From Rubritepida flocculans DSM 14296 (GTDB lineage: Bacteria; Pseudomonadota; Alphaproteobacteria; Acetobacterales; Acetobacteraceae), in contig NZ_AUDH01000005.1 of assembly GCF_000425365.1 (NCBI RefSeq), forward strand, positions 124,001 to 188,000: a stretch of DNA of 64,000 nucleotides, in the 5' to 3' direction. The position numbers and the translations under genes are program-made. The notes below the pieces were generated by a model that did no database searches, was not told the DNA's origin, and saw only the letters and a program-made list of their open reading frames with translations. Below are positions 24,404-33,045 of the stretch, piece after piece; the stretch's first letter is position 1, and each line of letters starts with the position of its first letter.

Positions 24404-25324
24404 TCACGCCGCCGCCTTGCGCGCCACCACCACCCGGCTGCCGCCCAGCGGCAGGTGCAGGCCCTTGAGGCTCATCCCCACCTCGGCCTGCAGCGCGGCG
24501 CGCAGCATCGCGTTCAGCCAGCGCGGCGGCGTCAGCTCGTCGGTCGCGCCGGTCTCGCGCAGGCCGCGCCGGGGCATCAGGCGCGAGGCGAGCATCAGCG
24601 GCAGGGTGACGCTGTTGTAGGAGAGGCTCGCCACCACTTCGAGCCCGGCGGCGCGGCAGCGCCCCTCGAGCTCGCCGCGCCCGTAGCGGCGCTTGTGCTG
24701 GGCGTGCTCGTCCGCGCCCGACCACAGCCACATGTGCTGCGGCACGGCCAGCACCACCCCGCCGCCCGGGCGCAGCGCGGCGGCGAAGGCGTGCAGCACC
24801 TCCTGGTCCTGCTCGATGTGCTCGAGCACGTCGAAGCAGCCGATCACGTCGAAGGCCGCGCGGAAGGGCATCTCCCGAGCGTCCATCTGCATCAGCTCCA
24901 CCTCGGGCGGCAGCAGCCGCGCGGCATGGGCGAGCCCGTCGGCCGAGACCTCGGCGCCCAGCACCCGCCGCCAGGGCCGGGCGCGGGCGATGACGCCGGT
25001 GACGTAGCCGGTGCCGCAGCCCACTTCGAGGAAGCTCTCGGCGGCCGGGAAATGCCGCGCGATCAGCCCCGCGAGCAGCCGCGCGCGGGGGGCGAACCAG
25101 AAATGCCAGGGCTCGGCGGCCAGAAGCGCCGCGAAGCCGGCGGGGTCGTAGTCCGAGCCCTGGGCCGCCAGGGCGGGGGCGAGCAGGGCGAAGCCGTCCT
25201 GGCGCGGCGGCGCCCAGCCGCAGCTCTCGCAAGACAGCGCGGCGCCGAGCCAGGGCCCCGCCTCGGGCAGGGGTTTCTCCGCCCCGCAGCCGGGACAGAC
25301 GAGGATGGGCGGGCTGGCCGGCAT
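24404..25324 (-). CDS. class I SAM-dependent methyltransferase with N-terminal zinc ribbon
   Basis: A 306-residue protein. An N-terminal zinc ribbon is formed by CPGC (about residues 10-13) and CESC (about 32-35). The methyltransferase domain has FLEVGCGTGYVTGVI (about residues 95-109), EVSADGLAHAARLL and DVIGCFDVLEHIEQDQEVL. The C-terminus has Arg/Leu-rich stretches (LASRLMPRRGLRE) common in methyltransferases of glycan clusters. It is the third methyltransferase of the cluster and the first gene of the minus-strand unit that also holds the GT2 and formyltransferase. The acceptor is unknown. Confidence 0.83.
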   Translation of the reverse strand: MPASPPILVCPGCGAEKPLPEAGPWLGAALSCESCGWAPPRQDGFALLAPALAAQGSDYDPAGFAALLAAEPWHFWFAPRARLLAGLIARHFPAAESFLEVGCGTGYVTGVIARARPWRRVLGAEVSADGLAHAARLLPPEVELMQMDAREMPFRAAFDVIGCFDVLEHIEQDQEVLHAFAAALRPGGGVVLAVPQHMWLWSGADEHAQHKRRYGRGELEGRCRAAGLEVVASLSYNSVTLPLMLASRLMPRRGLRETGATDELTPPRWLNAMLRAALQAEVGMSLKGLHLPLGGSRVVVARKAAA

Positions 25325-25333
25325 GGGGTGCCA

Positions 25334-25358
25334 TTGCCAAAGCCGCCCCGCCCGCGCA
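25334..25358 (+). promoter_or_regulatory. TTGCCAAAGC-N12-GCA element, copy 3
   Basis: Same layout as at 10171 and 12726, ending 53 bp before the PEP-carboxylase-like gene. It shares the longer tail GCAACCCCTGC with copy 2. It probably forms part of that gene's promoter. Confidence 0.4.
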
Positions 25359-25411
25359 ACCCCTGCGGATTCCGCTGGCGCGCGCCCCCTTCGCAGGTGC
25401 AGCATCGCGGC

Positions 25412-28192
25412 ATGGACGGCGCCCCCCCTTCCCTGCGCGAGGCCCTGCGGGCCCGGCTGCGCCATGCGCGCGAAGCCGCGGCCGAGGACCCCTTCGGCGA
25501 CCCCGTGCTGCTCACCGCCCTCGTGGTCAGCCGCCAGCTCGACCAGGGGGCGGTGGATCTGGCCGGGCTGGAGGCGCTGGTGCAGTCCCTCGCCGATGAG
25601 GCCGCGGAGGCGCGGGCGCGGCGCCTCGCCGCCTATCTCGGCCACCGCCCCGGAACCGACCCCGCCGCCGCCTTCGCCCCGCTCGCCGCGCGCCTGGCCC
25701 GCCCCGACCCGGAGGACAGCCCGGTGCCCTTCGCCGCCTATCGCGCGGCGGTGGAGCGGGCGCGCTTCTGCGCCGTCTTCACCGCGCACCCCACCTTCTC
25801 GCTGCCCGAGGAGACGGCACGCGCGCTGGCCGAGGCCGCGAGCGAGGGGACGGGCCTGCCCGCACAGCTCGCCCATCGCCCCGCCCCGGTGACGCTGCGC
25901 CAGGAGTTCGAGCAGGCCGTCGCCGCCATCGCCCGCGGGCGGGATGCCCTGGATGGGCTGGCCGGGGCGATGCTGGACGCCGCGCGCGCCATCTGGCCCG
26001 ACCGCTGGCACGGGCTCTGCCCCGCGCCCATCCGCCTCGCCTCCTGGGTGGGCTACGACACGGACGGGCGCACCGACATCGGCTGGTGGGACACGCTGCG
26101 GCTGCGCCTGGTGATGAAGCGGCTGCAGCTCGAACGCCTCGCCGCGCAGGTGGAGGGCGACGCCCCCGCCCTCTCCGCGCGGCTCTCGGCCGCCATCGCG
26201 GCGGTGACGGCGCAGATCGAGGCGGCGCCCGACGCGCCCGAGCCCGCGCGGGTGCAGGCGCTGGCCGAGGCGCTGGTCACGCGCGCCGAGGCCGCCCTCA
26301 CCTCCCCCGCCCCGCTGCTGGAGGCCTTCGCGGCCGCGATCGCCGCCGCCCCCGACGATGCGGCGCGCCGGCGGCTCGCGGTGGCGCGGGCGGGGCTCGC
26401 GGGCCACGGGCTCGCGCTCGCGCACACGCAGATGCGGCTCAACGCCGCGCAGATCCACAACGCGGTGCGGCAGAGGCTAGGAATACTCGCCGCGCCCGAC
26501 GACATGGCGCAGCGCCGCACCCTGCTCGCCCAGGTCAACGCCGCCCTGGCCGACCCCGCGCCGCGCCCCGTGGATTTCGGCGCGCTGCTCGGCGAACAGG
26601 CCTCCGCCGCCCGGCTGATGATGACGGCGGCGCAGATCGGCAAATGGGTGGACGGGGCCACGCCCATCCGCTTCCTGATCGCGGAGACCGAGACGGGCTA
26701 CACGCTGCTCGCCGCGCTGTGGCTCGCCCGGCATCTGGGCTGCGAGCGGCATGTGGAGCTCTCGCCCCTGTTCGAGACGGCAAGCGCGCTCGAGCATGGC
26801 GAGCGCGTGCTGGACGAGGCGCTGCGCAGCCCGCATTTCCGCGACTATCTGCGCCTGCACGGGCGGCTGTGCCTGCAGTTCGGCTACTCGGACTCCGGGC
26901 GCTATGTGGGGCAGCTCGCCGCCTCCTATCTCGTCGAGCGGCTGAAGCTGCGCCTTGGGGAGCTGCTGCGCCGGCACGGGCTGTCGGGCATCGAGCTCGT
27001 GCTCTTCGACACCCATGGCGAGAGCATCGGCCGCGGCGGCCATCCCGACAGCCTGGCCGACCGGCTGGACTATCTCTTCCCGCCCCAGGCGCGGCGCGGC
27101 CTCGCGGAGGCCGGCTTCGCGGTACGCGAGGAATCCTCTTTCCAGGGCGGGGACGGCTATCTGCTCTGGGGCACGCCCGCCCTGGCCGCGGCCACGGTGG
27201 CGCGCATCGCCGAGCACGCCTTCGCCGAACCGCCCGCCGAGGCCGATCCGATCTATGCCGAGAGCGATTACGGGGCGGATTTCTTCGCCACCCTGCGGCG
27301 GGAGGTGCAGGCGCTGGTCGAGGATCCGGGCTATGCGGCGCTGCTGGGCGGCTTCGGGCCGGGGCTGATCGAGCGCACCGGCTCGCGCCCCGCGGCGCGG
27401 CAGACGGACGGGCTGGGCGGGCCGGTGCGGATCAGCCACCCCTCGCAGCTTCGCGCCATTCCGAACAACGCCATCCTCCACCAGGTGGGCTGGCTTGCGA
27501 ACACGCTGCAGGGGCTCGGCGCCGCGGTGGCGGCGAACCCGGAGGCCTTCCAGGATTTGCGCGCGCGCTCGCCGCGCTTCCGCCGGGCCATGCAGATGGC
27601 CGCGCGCGCCGCCGCCTGCTCCGACCTCGGCGTGCTGCGGGCGGTGATCGGCACGCTCGACCCCTCGACCTGGCTCGACCGCGCGGCGGCCACCCGCCGG
27701 CCGGGCCGGCGCGAGGCGCTGCTCGCCGTGGCCGCGCGGCTCGATGCGCTCGACATGGCGGCCGCGCTGCGCCGCCTCTACCGGCGGCTGAAGGCGGACC
27801 ACCTGGCGCTGCGCGCGGTCTGGACCGACCTGCCCGAGATGCCCGAGCGGCTGGTGCTGCTGCACGCGCTGCGGCTCGCGCTGATCCACCGCCTCTGGCT
27901 GCTCGCGGTGGCGGTGCCCGAGTTCAGCCCGCGCCATGGCATGACGCGCGAGGCGGCGATCGCGCGCATCCTCGCCCTGGATGTGGAGCCCGCGCTCGCG
28001 ATGCTCGAGACGATCTTCCCCGACGCGCCGGACCCGGCCGCCGGCCTCGATTTCCACGAGCCCGCCGCCCCGGCCGAGAGCCCGAGCTACGCGCGCGAGC
28101 ACGCCGAGCTCTTCGGCCCCATGCGCCGCCTCTTCGCCCTGGTGCGCGGCTGTTCGGCCGCCATCACCCATGAGGTGGGGGCCTTCGGCTGA
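25412..28192 (+). CDS. phosphoenolpyruvate carboxylase-like protein with altered active-site motifs
   Basis: A 926-residue cytosolic protein with the PEP carboxylase fold. Family landmarks occur in order: VFTAHPTFSLPEE (canonical TAHPTE, about residue 130), SWVGYDTDGRTDIGWWD (canonical GGDRDGNP), FGYSDSGRYVGQLAAS (canonical GYSDSxKDxG), FDTHGESIGRGGHPDS (canonical FHGRGGxxGRGGxP), GSRPAARQ and LRAIPNNAILHQVGW. The catalytic His of AHPT and one Arg of the GRGG loop remain, but the first Arg of that loop and the Lys after GYSDS are changed. The C-terminus lacks the usual QNTG-type end. It may be a divergent carboxylase or have another function. Confidence 0.75.
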   Translation: MDGAPPSLREALRARLRHAREAAAEDPFGDPVLLTALVVSRQLDQGAVDLAGLEALVQSLADEAAEARARRLAAYLGHRPGTDPAAAFAPLAARLARPDPEDSPVPFAAYRAAVERARFCAVFTAHPTFSLPEETARALAEAASEGTGLPAQLAHRPAPVTLRQEFEQAVAAIARGRDALDGLAGAMLDAARAIWPDRWHGLCPAPIRLASWVGYDTDGRTDIGWWDTLRLRLVMKRLQLERLAAQVEGDAPALSARLSAAIAAVTAQIEAAPDAPEPARVQALAEALVTRAEAALTSPAPLLEAFAAAIAAAPDDAARRRLAVARAGLAGHGLALAHTQMRLNAAQIHNAVRQRLGILAAPDDMAQRRTLLAQVNAALADPAPRPVDFGALLGEQASAARLMMTAAQIGKWVDGATPIRFLIAETETGYTLLAALWLARHLGCERHVELSPLFETASALEHGERVLDEALRSPHFRDYLRLHGRLCLQFGYSDSGRYVGQLAASYLVERLKLRLGELLRRHGLSGIELVLFDTHGESIGRGGHPDSLADRLDYLFPPQARRGLAEAGFAVREESSFQGGDGYLLWGTPALAAATVARIAEHAFAEPPAEADPIYAESDYGADFFATLRREVQALVEDPGYAALLGGFGPGLIERTGSRPAARQTDGLGGPVRISHPSQLRAIPNNAILHQVGWLANTLQGLGAAVAANPEAFQDLRARSPRFRRAMQMAARAAACSDLGVLRAVIGTLDPSTWLDRAAATRRPGRREALLAVAARLDALDMAAALRRLYRRLKADHLALRAVWTDLPEMPERLVLLHALRLALIHRLWLLAVAVPEFSPRHGMTREAAIARILALDVEPALAMLETIFPDAPDPAAGLDFHEPAAPAESPSYAREHAELFGPMRRLFALVRGCSAAITHEVGAFG

Positions 28193-28202
28193 GCCGGCCG
28201 CA

Positions 28203-29423
28203 TCAGGGCCCATCGTGGGGCGCGAGCCCGTAGGGCCGAGCCAGCGCCCGGACATGGGCTGGGATCATCCGCCGCGCGCGGGCGGGTTCGGCGCGTTCGA
28301 GGTGCAGGATGCTCTCCACCGCCTTCATCTCCACCCGCGCCCGGGCGAACTCGAGCCCTCGCGGCCCGAGGCGCGGCATCAGCCAGCCCATGAGGGGGCG
28401 CAGCCAGCCGGGCATGCGGCGCAAGGGCAGCCCGCCCGCGGCGCGGCGCGTGTTCTCCAGGAACCCCTTCACAGGGCCGGCGCGGCTGCCGCGGCTGCGG
28501 GGGTGGGAGAGTTCGATTTCCCCCTCGAGGAGGCGCAGGATTTCCTCCCCACGCGCGTTGCGCACCAGGATCCATTGCCGCCCCTCCCCGCCCATGTAGC
28601 CCACGGTGATGTCGGCCAGGACATTGGTGTAGTCCACGCAGCTCCGGCAGGTCATGGGGAAGAAGTCCGGAGGCAGTCGGGAGATGGGGAGCTTAAGGAA
28701 GGGAATCTCGCGTCGCCGCCCGCCGGCGTAGCGCAGCTCCACGTGGAAATCCGCGCGGAACTCCAGGTAGGTGATCTCCTCCGGGCGCCCGTCCAGAAGA
28801 TCCAAGAACCTATGGAAGTTTTCCGTGGTCGTGTTGTCGGAACATGGCGTTCCTATGACGTAGATCCTCTCGAAGCCCAGCCCCACCTCCAGCGCGCGCA
28901 GCGCATAGACCTGGCAGGGGATTCCTATGACGCCGATCCTGCGGTGGCCCGCCGCCCGGGCGGGCTCCAGCAGCGCCAGCAGCGGCGCATAGCCCATCCG
29001 CATGCCCCGGCAGCGGGCCAGATCCTCCGCCCGCGTCACCAGCACGGGAACGGGCCGCCAGCGATCGGCGGGGTCGGGCGCCATGGTCAGCACCGCCTCC
29101 ACCGCCCCCGTCTCCAGCAGCCGCTCGGCCAGCCTTGTGGTGATGCCGCTCCATTGCGCGCCCGGCCGCGGGGCCGTGAGCCGCGCCCGCCACATGGCCC
29201 GGAAGGGGCCGAAATGCAGCTCGTCCGGCCGGGCGGGATCGCGCGCCCGGCCATGCACCCGCGCCTCGGCGGCCGGGTAATCGGGCGCGATGAACTGGCA
29301 GGCCCGCGCGCAGGCCTTGGGGTTCTCCATGCGCGAGACGCCGCAATCCGTGCACAGATGCCGGTGCGGCGCGGAGCGCAGCCCGGGGAAATCGGCCCCG
29401 GCAGAGGGCGGCAGGCTGTCCAT
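28203..29423 (-). CDS. bciB: FrhB/BciB-family iron-sulfur flavoprotein, probable 3,8-divinyl chlorophyllide 8-vinyl reductase
   Basis: A 406-residue protein of the F420-hydrogenase beta-subunit family, closest by pattern to BciB, which reduces the C8-vinyl group during bacteriochlorophyll synthesis. The N-terminus has HLCTDCG and ACARACQFI (Cys 24, 27, 38, 42), followed by ARVHGRARD, DELHFGPFRAMW and PGAQWSGITT, all features I recall from BciB. GIGVIGIPC-like and VIGTPCSDNTTTENF segments and MTCRSCVDYTNVLADITVGYMGG supply further Fe-S ligands. The middle (about 28600-28930) uses many codons rare elsewhere here. No other photosynthesis genes are in the window. It is divergent from the ABC exporter (56 bp). 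Confidence 0.78.
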   Translation of the reverse strand: MDSLPPSAGADFPGLRSAPHRHLCTDCGVSRMENPKACARACQFIAPDYPAAEARVHGRARDPARPDELHFGPFRAMWRARLTAPRPGAQWSGITTRLAERLLETGAVEAVLTMAPDPADRWRPVPVLVTRAEDLARCRGMRMGYAPLLALLEPARAAGHRRIGVIGIPCQVYALRALEVGLGFERIYVIGTPCSDNTTTENFHRFLDLLDGRPEEITYLEFRADFHVELRYAGGRRREIPFLKLPISRLPPDFFPMTCRSCVDYTNVLADITVGYMGGEGRQWILVRNARGEEILRLLEGEIELSHPRSRGSRAGPVKGFLENTRRAAGGLPLRRMPGWLRPLMGWLMPRLGPRGLEFARARVEMKAVESILHLERAEPARARRMIPAHVRALARPYGLAPHDGP

Positions 29424-29479
29424 CCGGCAAGCCTATGCAATGGACATCCGCCGCGTCCACCATAGCTGACAGGCACCCG

Positions 29480-31234
29480 ATGACGCGCTCCCTCACCCCC
29501 CTCGCCCTGCTCGGCCCCTATCTGCGGCCTCATCTGGGCCGGTTGCTGGCCGCGCTGGCGGCGCTGCTGCTGGCCGCGGGGCTGGTGCTGCTGCTCGGCC
29601 AGGGGGTGGCGCGGCTGATCGACGAGGGGCTCTCGGCCGGCTCCGCGCCCGGGCTGAACAACGCCGCCGCCTTCATGGCGGGCGTCATCGCGCTGCTCGC
29701 CCTCGCCACCGCGCTGCGCTTCTACCTCGTCACCTGGCTCGGCGAGCGGGTGGCGGCGGATTTGCGCGCCGCCCTCTATGCCCGCGTGCTCGATCTCTCG
29801 CGCGCCGATGTCGAGACGGCCGCGCCGGGCGATCTGCTCTCGCGCATGACGAACGACGTGGCGCTGCTGCAAGCCCTCGTCGGCTCGGCGGTCTCCATGG
29901 GGCTGCGCGCCGCGCTCACCGCCGCCGGGGCGCTGGTGCTGCTGGTGCTGACCAGCACCAAGCTCGCGCTCGTCGTGGTGGCGATCCTGCCGCTCGTCGT
30001 GGGGCCGCTCATCCTCTTCGCCCGGCGCGAGCGCCGCCTCTCCCGCGCCGCGCAGGACCGGCTGGCCGATCTCGCCGCGCGCGCCGAGGAGGGGCTGAAC
30101 GCGCTCGCCACCGTGCAGGCCTATGGGCAGGAGGCGGCCGAGCGCCGGCGTTTCGGCGCGGAGGTGGAGCAGGCCGTCGCCGCCGCGCGCCGGCGCATCC
30201 GCAACCGCGCGACGGTGCTGCTGCTCGCCATCCTGCTCGGCTTCGGCGCCATCACCCTCGCCCTCTATGTGGGCGCGCAGGACGTGATCGCGGGGCGCAT
30301 GTCGGGCGGCCAGCTTTCGGCCTTCGTGTTCTACGCGGTGCTGCTCGCCTCCTCCGGCGGCACGCTCTCGGAAATCTGGGGCGAGGTGCAGCGCGCGGCG
30401 GCGGCGGCGGACCGCATCCTGGAGGTGCTGGGCCGCGCGCCCTCCCTCGCCTCGCCCGCCGCGCCGGCCATCCTGCCCCCGCCGCGCGGGCGCATCGCCT
30501 TCGAGGGCGTGCGCTTCCGCTATCCGACGCGGCCGGAGAGCCTCGCGCTCGACGGCTTCGACCTGCGCGTGGCGCCGGGCGAGACGGTGGCCCTCGTCGG
30601 CCCCTCGGGGGCGGGCAAGAGCACGGTGCTGCAGCTTCTGCTGCGCTTCTACGACCCCGAGGCGGGCCGGGTGACGCTGGAGGGGATGGACATCCGCGAG
30701 GCCAGCCTGTCCGCGCTGCGCGCCCGCTTCGCCTACGTGCCGCAGGAGCCGGTGATCTTCCGCGCCAGCGCCGCCGAGAACATCCGCTACGGCCGCCCGG
30801 AGGCGAGCGACGCGGAGGTGGAGGCTGCCGCCCGCGCCGCCGCCGCGCACGGCTTCATCTCCGCCCTGCCGCAGGGCTATGCGAGCCCGCTCGGCCCGCG
30901 CGGGGTGCTGCTCTCGGGCGGGCAGCGCCAGCGCATCGCGCTGGCCCGCGCCATCCTGCGCGACGCGCCCATCCTGCTGCTCGACGAGGCGACCAGCGCG
31001 CTCGACGCCGAGAGCGAGCAGGCCGTGCAGCAGGGGCTGGAGCGGCTCTCGGCCGGGCGCACCACCCTTGTCGTCGCGCATCGCCTGGCCACCATCCGGC
31101 GCGCCGACCGCATCGTGGTGATGGAGGCGGGGCGCGTGCTGGCCGAGGGCACGCATGAGGGGCTGGTGGCCGAGGGCGGGCTCTACGCGCGCCTCGCCGC
31201 GCTGCAGTTCCGCGACCCCGCCCCGGCCGGTTGA
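29480..31234 (+). CDS. ABC exporter, fused permease/ATPase (MsbA-like)
   Basis: A 584-residue half-transporter: six transmembrane helices in the first ~310 residues and a nucleotide-binding domain after about 340. The ATPase motifs are clear: Walker A VGPSGAGKST, signature LLSGGQRQRIALARA, Walker B ILLLDEATSALD and the H-loop VVAHRLAT. GDLLSRMTNDV in the first intracellular loop is typical of lipid and multidrug exporters of this class. It probably works as a homodimer exporting a lipid or amphiphile; the cargo is not evident. The ATG at 29480 has little ribosome-binding sequence (GACAGG). Confidence 0.9.
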   Translation: MTRSLTPLALLGPYLRPHLGRLLAALAALLLAAGLVLLLGQGVARLIDEGLSAGSAPGLNNAAAFMAGVIALLALATALRFYLVTWLGERVAADLRAALYARVLDLSRADVETAAPGDLLSRMTNDVALLQALVGSAVSMGLRAALTAAGALVLLVLTSTKLALVVVAILPLVVGPLILFARRERRLSRAAQDRLADLAARAEEGLNALATVQAYGQEAAERRRFGAEVEQAVAAARRRIRNRATVLLLAILLGFGAITLALYVGAQDVIAGRMSGGQLSAFVFYAVLLASSGGTLSEIWGEVQRAAAAADRILEVLGRAPSLASPAAPAILPPPRGRIAFEGVRFRYPTRPESLALDGFDLRVAPGETVALVGPSGAGKSTVLQLLLRFYDPEAGRVTLEGMDIREASLSALRARFAYVPQEPVIFRASAAENIRYGRPEASDAEVEAAARAAAAHGFISALPQGYASPLGPRGVLLSGGQRQRIALARAILRDAPILLLDEATSALDAESEQAVQQGLERLSAGRTTLVVAHRLATIRRADRIVVMEAGRVLAEGTHEGLVAEGGLYARLAALQFRDPAPAG

Positions 31235-31286
31235 ACCCGGCCCGCCCCGGGTCCATCCTGCCCCGAAAGAGAGGGAGGGACCGGCC

Positions 31287-33044
31287 ATGGATGATCCGGT
31301 GCTGCGCGAGGCCCAGGCGCCCGCCGCCATGGCGCGCTGGGTGCGGGATTTCGGCGCGGCGATGGAGGCGGGGGACGCGGCCGGCGCGGCGGCGCTCTTC
31401 GCCCCGGAATCCTGGTGGCGGGATCTGATGGCGATGGAGTGGAGCATCCGCACCCATGCGGGCCCCGCCGCCATCGCCGCCCTGCTCTCGGCCCGGCTGC
31501 CCGTGCTGCGCCCGCGCCAGGTGCGGCTGCTGGAGGGCTGGCCCGCCCCGCGCCGGGTGGTGCGCGGCGGCGGCACGCCCTGCCTCGAGGGCTTCATCGG
31601 CTGGGAGAGCGCCCATGGCCCGGTGGAGGCCGCGCTCCGCCTCGTCGAGACGCCCGACGGCCCGCGCGGCTGGATCATCGCCGCCCACCTCACCGGCCTG
31701 CCCGGCCGCCCCCCGCCCGAGACGGTGCGCCACGCCAACCCCGAGGATTACGCCCGCCAGTTCGGGGGCGAGAACTGGGCCGACCGCCGCCGCCGCGCCC
31801 AGGCCTATGCGGAGCGCGAGCCCGCCGTGCTGGTGCTCGGCGCGGCCCAGGCGGGGCTGTCCATCGCCGCGCGCCTCACCGCCTTCGGCGTGGACACGCT
31901 GGTGGTGGACCGCGAGGCGCGCATCGGGGATTCCTGGCGCCGCCGCTACCACGCGCTGACGCTGCACAACGAGACGCACGTCAACCACCTGCCCTACATG
32001 CCCTTCCCGCCCACCTGGCCGGTGTTCATCCCCAAGGACAAGCTCGCCAACTGGTTCGAGAGCTACGCCGAGGCGATGGAGCTCAATGTCTGGACCGGCA
32101 CGGAACTCGTCTCGGGCCGGCGCAACGCCGCGGACACGGAATGGGAGATCCTGCTGCGCCGGGCCGACGGCTCGCAGCGCCTGGTGCGGCCGCGCCACCT
32201 CGTCATGGCCACCGGGGTCAGCGCCATTCCCGTCATGCCCGATCTGCCCGGGCTCGGCGATTTCGCCGGCACGGTGATGCACTCGGGCGCCTACACCGAG
32301 GGCCATGCCTGGAAGGGCCGGCGCGCGCTGGTGCTGGGCACGGGCAACTCCGCCCATGACGTGGCGCAGGACCTGCACGAGAGCGGCTGCCAGGTCACCA
32401 TGATCCAGCGCAGCCCCACCCATGTGGTGAGCATCGAGGAGGCGCAGCGCGTCTATTCGATCTACACCGAGGGGCTGCCGACCGAGGCCTGCGACCTCCT
32501 GGCCACCGCCGCCCCGCACGAAGTGCTGGTGCGCGGCTACCGGCACGCCACCGCCATCTCCAAGCGCGCGGACGCCGATCTGCACGCGCGCCTCGCCGCG
32601 CGGGGCTTCCGCCTCTCCGACGGCATCGGGGGCACGGGGTTCCAGTATCTCTACCTGCAGCGCGGCGGCGGCTACTACTTCAACGTCGGCTGCTCGGACC
32701 TGATCGCGGAGGGCAGGATCGGCCTCATCCAGCTCGCCGACATCGCGCGCTTCGAGGCGGGCGGGGCGCGGATGAAGGACGGCGCGCTGCACGAGGCGGA
32801 TCTGATCGTCTGCGCCACCGGCTACCTCAACATGCAGGAGACGGCGCGCGCCCTGCTGGGCGATGCGGTGGCCGAGCGCATCGGCCCCGTCTGGGGCTTC
32901 GGCGAGGATGGCGAGCTGCGCAACATGTGGCGGCCCACCGCGCAGAAGGGGCTGTGGTTCACCGCGGGGGGGCTTGCGCAGGTGCGGATCTATTCGCGCC
33001 CCCTCGCGCTCTGCATCGCGGCGCAGGAGATGGGGCTCGGCTGA
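31287..33044 (+). CDS. NTF2/SnoaL-like domain fused to a flavin-containing monooxygenase
   Basis: A 585-residue fusion. Residues ~1-145 look like an NTF2/SnoaL-fold domain (AMEAGDAAGAAALFAPESWWRD, then GWESAHGPVEAALRL). From ~170 the flavin monooxygenase part begins with the FAD motif VLVLGAAQAGLSIAARL, followed by the second dinucleotide motif ALVLGTGNSAHDVAQDL for NADPH (about residue 355). MATGVSAIPVMPDLPGL and DLIVCATGYLN are also characteristic. Such fusions are known among putative FMO/BVMO enzymes; substrate unknown. GGGAGGGA precedes ATG 31287. The stop is 1 bp before the next gene's ATG, so the two are co-translated. Confidence 0.87.
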   Translation: MDDPVLREAQAPAAMARWVRDFGAAMEAGDAAGAAALFAPESWWRDLMAMEWSIRTHAGPAAIAALLSARLPVLRPRQVRLLEGWPAPRRVVRGGGTPCLEGFIGWESAHGPVEAALRLVETPDGPRGWIIAAHLTGLPGRPPPETVRHANPEDYARQFGGENWADRRRRAQAYAEREPAVLVLGAAQAGLSIAARLTAFGVDTLVVDREARIGDSWRRRYHALTLHNETHVNHLPYMPFPPTWPVFIPKDKLANWFESYAEAMELNVWTGTELVSGRRNAADTEWEILLRRADGSQRLVRPRHLVMATGVSAIPVMPDLPGLGDFAGTVMHSGAYTEGHAWKGRRALVLGTGNSAHDVAQDLHESGCQVTMIQRSPTHVVSIEEAQRVYSIYTEGLPTEACDLLATAAPHEVLVRGYRHATAISKRADADLHARLAARGFRLSDGIGGTGFQYLYLQRGGGYYFNVGCSDLIAEGRIGLIQLADIARFEAGGARMKDGALHEADLIVCATGYLNMQETARALLGDAVAERIGPVWGFGEDGELRNMWRPTAQKGLWFTAGGLAQVRIYSRPLALCIAAQEMGLG

Positions 33045-33045
33045 G

